NCBI GenBank assembly: GCA_963710615.1
Contig: CAVQBF010000002.1
Coordinates: 62,001 to 126,000, forward strand
From: GCA-2746605 sp963710615
GTDB taxonomy: Bacteria; Bacteroidota; Ignavibacteria; Ignavibacteriales; Melioribacteraceae
Length of the DNA: 64,000 nt
Reading direction: 5' to 3'
Below the pieces are notes generated by a model. The model was given only the letters and a program-made list of their open reading frames with translations, searched no databases and had not been told where the DNA came from. Below, in pieces: positions 61,944-64,000 of this stretch. Each line of letters opens with the position of its first letter. Within the stretch, counting starts at the first letter, position 1. A program made the position numbers and the translations under genes.

Positions 61944-63800
61944 TTAATTTAGAATATTTTCCAATCGCTGTTTTAATTTATCAGCATTTTTATAATTCGG
62001 ATTTATTTTTAAGCACTCAATTATATATTTGTAGGCTTCGGAAAAATTTTCTTTTTGAAAATGGGCGCCGGCAAGATTAAAATAGATTTGAGGATCAACA
62101 GTGTTATACTTTGTATTCTCCGTTAAATATTTAATTGCATCATCTAACTCATTATTTGCCATGCTCATAATCCCAAGCCATTTTGTATTAAATTCATCTG
62201 GTTCTAGTTTATAACTTTCTTTTAGAAGTTTACCAACAGATGAGTAACTTTGGGCATTAATAAGTTCTGCGATTTCTGAATTTATCAAATACTTATGTGT
62301 TGGGAACTCCTCAAGCAAAGCTAATAATTCCCTAACATAAAGATTAAACTGATTCTTTTTCTTATAATAATCGACTAAATTTATTCGGGCATCCAGACGA
62401 GAAGTCCTTCCTTCCAATACATCAAACGCAATTTTTTCTTCAGCTGTAGTTGGCTTTAATAATTCTTTTTTATCTATGATTTGATTTGAATTTGTAAATG
62501 GCCAATCATTCTTTAAAATTTTAATTCTAAATTCAGCAGAAACCGAATCGTATTTTGTAAAATTGTAATTAGTTTTAACTAAGCTATCAACTTGATCTAG
62601 AGAAATTTCAATTTGATTTGTTTTTATTAATCCAGCTTCTAAAATTGCTTCAAAAAAAGATTTGCCAATAATTTGGTAGCCTAGTAAATTTGGATGAAGA
62701 TGATCAACCATTAGTTCATTGCCGACAATTCCATTTTCGCTTTCGAAATTTATTTTAGAATCAACATCAACAACATCAAATTTATATTTTGCTGAAAGAT
62801 TATAAATAACTTCATTGAATTTTTCAGGTGCACGAAATCTTAATCCGTCTAAATCTTTAGCCAATCGGAACAGAGAATCTGCAACCTTAAAATTAAAATT
62901 ATTATAAGTTTCTCTCGCTTTTTTAAAAACAGTCTTCGCAGACTTGCCATCTTGTGTCCCAATAGAATTAAAAGGCTCCAAATCCTTTAAATTTGATATT
63001 AATGTTCCAGTTAATACAGGGATTTTGTGCTCTTTACATATTGAGAAAATATCATTCAGATTAGCTTCAAATTGCGAAACACCTTGATTAAATAAATCCG
63101 AATTTAACTCAATTAATTTCTCTTGTGCAATATTTGACATCATAGTACCATCTGTTCCATTCTCACTATTGTTAAATATGGAATGAACAACTGCTACTAG
63201 GTTTTCTAGTAGTTGATAAATTTTGATGCCTTTAAGATTTAGCATTAGATTAGTAATAAATCTACTTTTGGCAATTCCCTGACTTGAACCTACTCCAAGT
63301 GCACCATAGTATTCATTATGGCCTAGATATATAAGAATTAGATCAGGTTTTTTCTCGATTATGCCTTGCAACAAGTCAAGAATTGTATAAGAGTTAATTG
63401 CTGCCATACTAATGTTAGCAATTTCAAATTTTCGATTTGGGAAAGCATAAGACAAACTCTTCCGAATGTATTTTGTGAATGATCCTGAATTTTGGTAGGG
63501 ATAACCGGCACCAGAACTGGCACCTAATGTTATTATTCTAAACGCATCTTTTGGTTTTTCTTTCAATAAAAATGATTCTGTTGAGTATGGTAAATTTGTA
63601 ATCCCGCTAAAATATTTACCTGCAATATCTGGATTCAATATTTCGTATTTATTATCAATACTTACCCATTCTGTGTATTCATTTCCGTAATTAATAAGTC
63701 TCAGAAAAACTTCAGCAAAAATTATTAGAGCAATAGGGATCAAGATCAGAATAAAATAAAACCACTTGGGTGTATCTTTTTGTTTTTTAGTTAACATCAA
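61944..63800 (-). CDS. Membrane-anchored SGNH hydrolase with TPR tail, paralogue B
   Basis: Same architecture as the next gene: membrane helix (about 14-33), SGNH domain with LGASSGAG (Ser95-Ser96), GHNEYYG and DHLHP, and TPR-like repeats in the last 200 residues. The length is 618. The catalytic blocks are intact in both copies but the sequences have diverged throughout, so this is an old duplication rather than a recent one. It is first in the pair and diverges from the exported-protein gene at the right edge. Confidence 0.85.
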   Translation of the reverse strand: MMLTKKQKDTPKWFYFILILIPIALIIFAEVFLRLINYGNEYTEWVSIDNKYEILNPDIAGKYFSGITNLPYSTESFLLKEKPKDAFRIITLGASSGAGYPYQNSGSFTKYIRKSLSYAFPNRKFEIANISMAAINSYTILDLLQGIIEKKPDLILIYLGHNEYYGALGVGSSQGIAKSRFITNLMLNLKGIKIYQLLENLVAVVHSIFNNSENGTDGTMMSNIAQEKLIELNSDLFNQGVSQFEANLNDIFSICKEHKIPVLTGTLISNLKDLEPFNSIGTQDGKSAKTVFKKARETYNNFNFKVADSLFRLAKDLDGLRFRAPEKFNEVIYNLSAKYKFDVVDVDSKINFESENGIVGNELMVDHLHPNLLGYQIIGKSFFEAILEAGLIKTNQIEISLDQVDSLVKTNYNFTKYDSVSAEFRIKILKNDWPFTNSNQIIDKKELLKPTTAEEKIAFDVLEGRTSRLDARINLVDYYKKKNQFNLYVRELLALLEEFPTHKYLINSEIAELINAQSYSSVGKLLKESYKLEPDEFNTKWLGIMSMANNELDDAIKYLTENTKYNTVDPQIYFNLAGAHFQKENFSEAYKYIIECLKINPNYKNADKLKQRLENILN

Positions 63801-63908
63801 TAATAATAGGTATTATCTTAAATATTGTTATTTAGAAAGATATATTATTTAGTATTGAATTTCAGTAAATTTATACGCTAGTTTCAGTTAAAAATTAGGA
63901 GATTTATA

Positions 63909-64000
63909 ATGAGCTCGCCAAGAAATTTTACACTTCTTTTTTTACTTCTCAGCTCCATTATTTATTCACAAACTGTTCCTGTTACTCTTCATTATAAGCC
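63909..64000 (+). CDS. Start of a secreted protein gene, cut by window edge
   Basis: ATG 63909 with TAGGAG 6 bases upstream opens a signal peptide (FTLLFLLLSSIIYSQ), followed by TVPVTLHYKP before the edge. That first mature strand resembles early-set (CBM48-like) starts in secreted alpha-amylase-type proteins, but ten residues cannot prove it. Only the start is visible, so family and length are unknown. Confidence 0.6.
   Translation, partial: MSSPRNFTLLFLLLSSIIYSQTVPVTLHYK

Noticed and set aside
1..64000. CRISPR array, prophage, integron or restriction-modification system
   Set aside because: No regularly spaced direct repeats, integrase, phage structural genes or methylase/endonuclease pair were seen on either strand.

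Overview
The window is AT-rich chromosomal DNA of a free-living Gram-negative bacterium. It carries a GldA/GldF/GldG-type ABC transporter with a DUF4340 partner, a TonB-dependent receptor with a carboxypeptidase-regulatory-like N-domain, a giant secreted protein with a Por-type C-terminal domain and a PorV/PorQ-family barrel. That set points to the Bacteroidota/Chlorobiota/Ignavibacteriota group. Ignavibacteria (Ignavibacteriales) is my best guess, an inference from gene content only. Protein-coding genes fill nearly everything. I see one tRNA (Asp), no rRNA, no CRISPR array, no phage and no intact insertion sequence.

Layout. 1-5.3 kb: FMN-dependent NMO/FabK-like oxidoreductase, the methyl-cycle pair metK-ahcY, a 1-Cys peroxiredoxin and an MscS channel. 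5.4-8.5 kb: a membrane iron-sulfur protein of NapH/NapG-like make-up next to a Tat-exported DUF362 protein, with a divergent small membrane protein. 8.5-14.4 kb (minus): Lon-like protease, pyruvate kinase, AmrS-type radical SAM enzyme and aldo/keto reductase, closely packed. 14.5-21.1 kb: mfd and two PP2C/SpoIIE phosphatases with different membrane modules. 21.3-27.3 kb: pyruvate dehydrogenase complex (aceE, aceF, lpd). 27.4-30.2 kb (minus): miaB, a SPOR protein and a frameshifted metallo-beta-lactamase-fold hydrolase. 30.4-31.8 kb: SDR and rpiA. 31.9-36.2 kb: gldA-gldF-gldG-DUF4340. 36.3-40.7 kb: MacA/MacB-like efflux set. 40.8-45.3 kb: FMN reductase, cupin, a broken YyaL-family gene and a 63-residue membrane protein, loosely packed with repeat DNA. 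45.4-50.7 kb: multi-PAS histidine kinase, single-domain glycogen-binding-like protein, tRNA-Asp, pfkA and RNase HIII. 51-60 kb: SurA-like chaperone/PPIase, TonB receptor, giant sorted protein and PorV-like barrel, which reads as one envelope/secretion unit. 60.1-63.8 kb: tandem membrane-anchored SGNH-hydrolase/TPR paralogues. A secreted-protein gene runs off the right edge.

How the genes fit together. pfkA, pyk, rpiA and the PDH complex describe glycolysis to acetyl-CoA. metK-ahcY supply and recycle SAM for methyltransferases, with miaB and AmrS as SAM-consuming radical enzymes. The envelope genes (gld set, MacAB-like set, SurA-like, TonB receptor, PorV-like) serve export and outer-membrane traffic.

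Main oddities. Two genes are each disabled by a one-base change in or beside an A-run, and one of these also seems to have lost its ATG. Three intergenic elements of about 100-120 bp share MITE/REP-like ends. A NapH-NapG-like fusion keeps an internal Tat-like segment. The tandem SGNH/TPR pair and the receptor/sorted-protein/PorV-like operon are the best candidates for poorly described biology. I did not find a clearly novel defence or mobile system.
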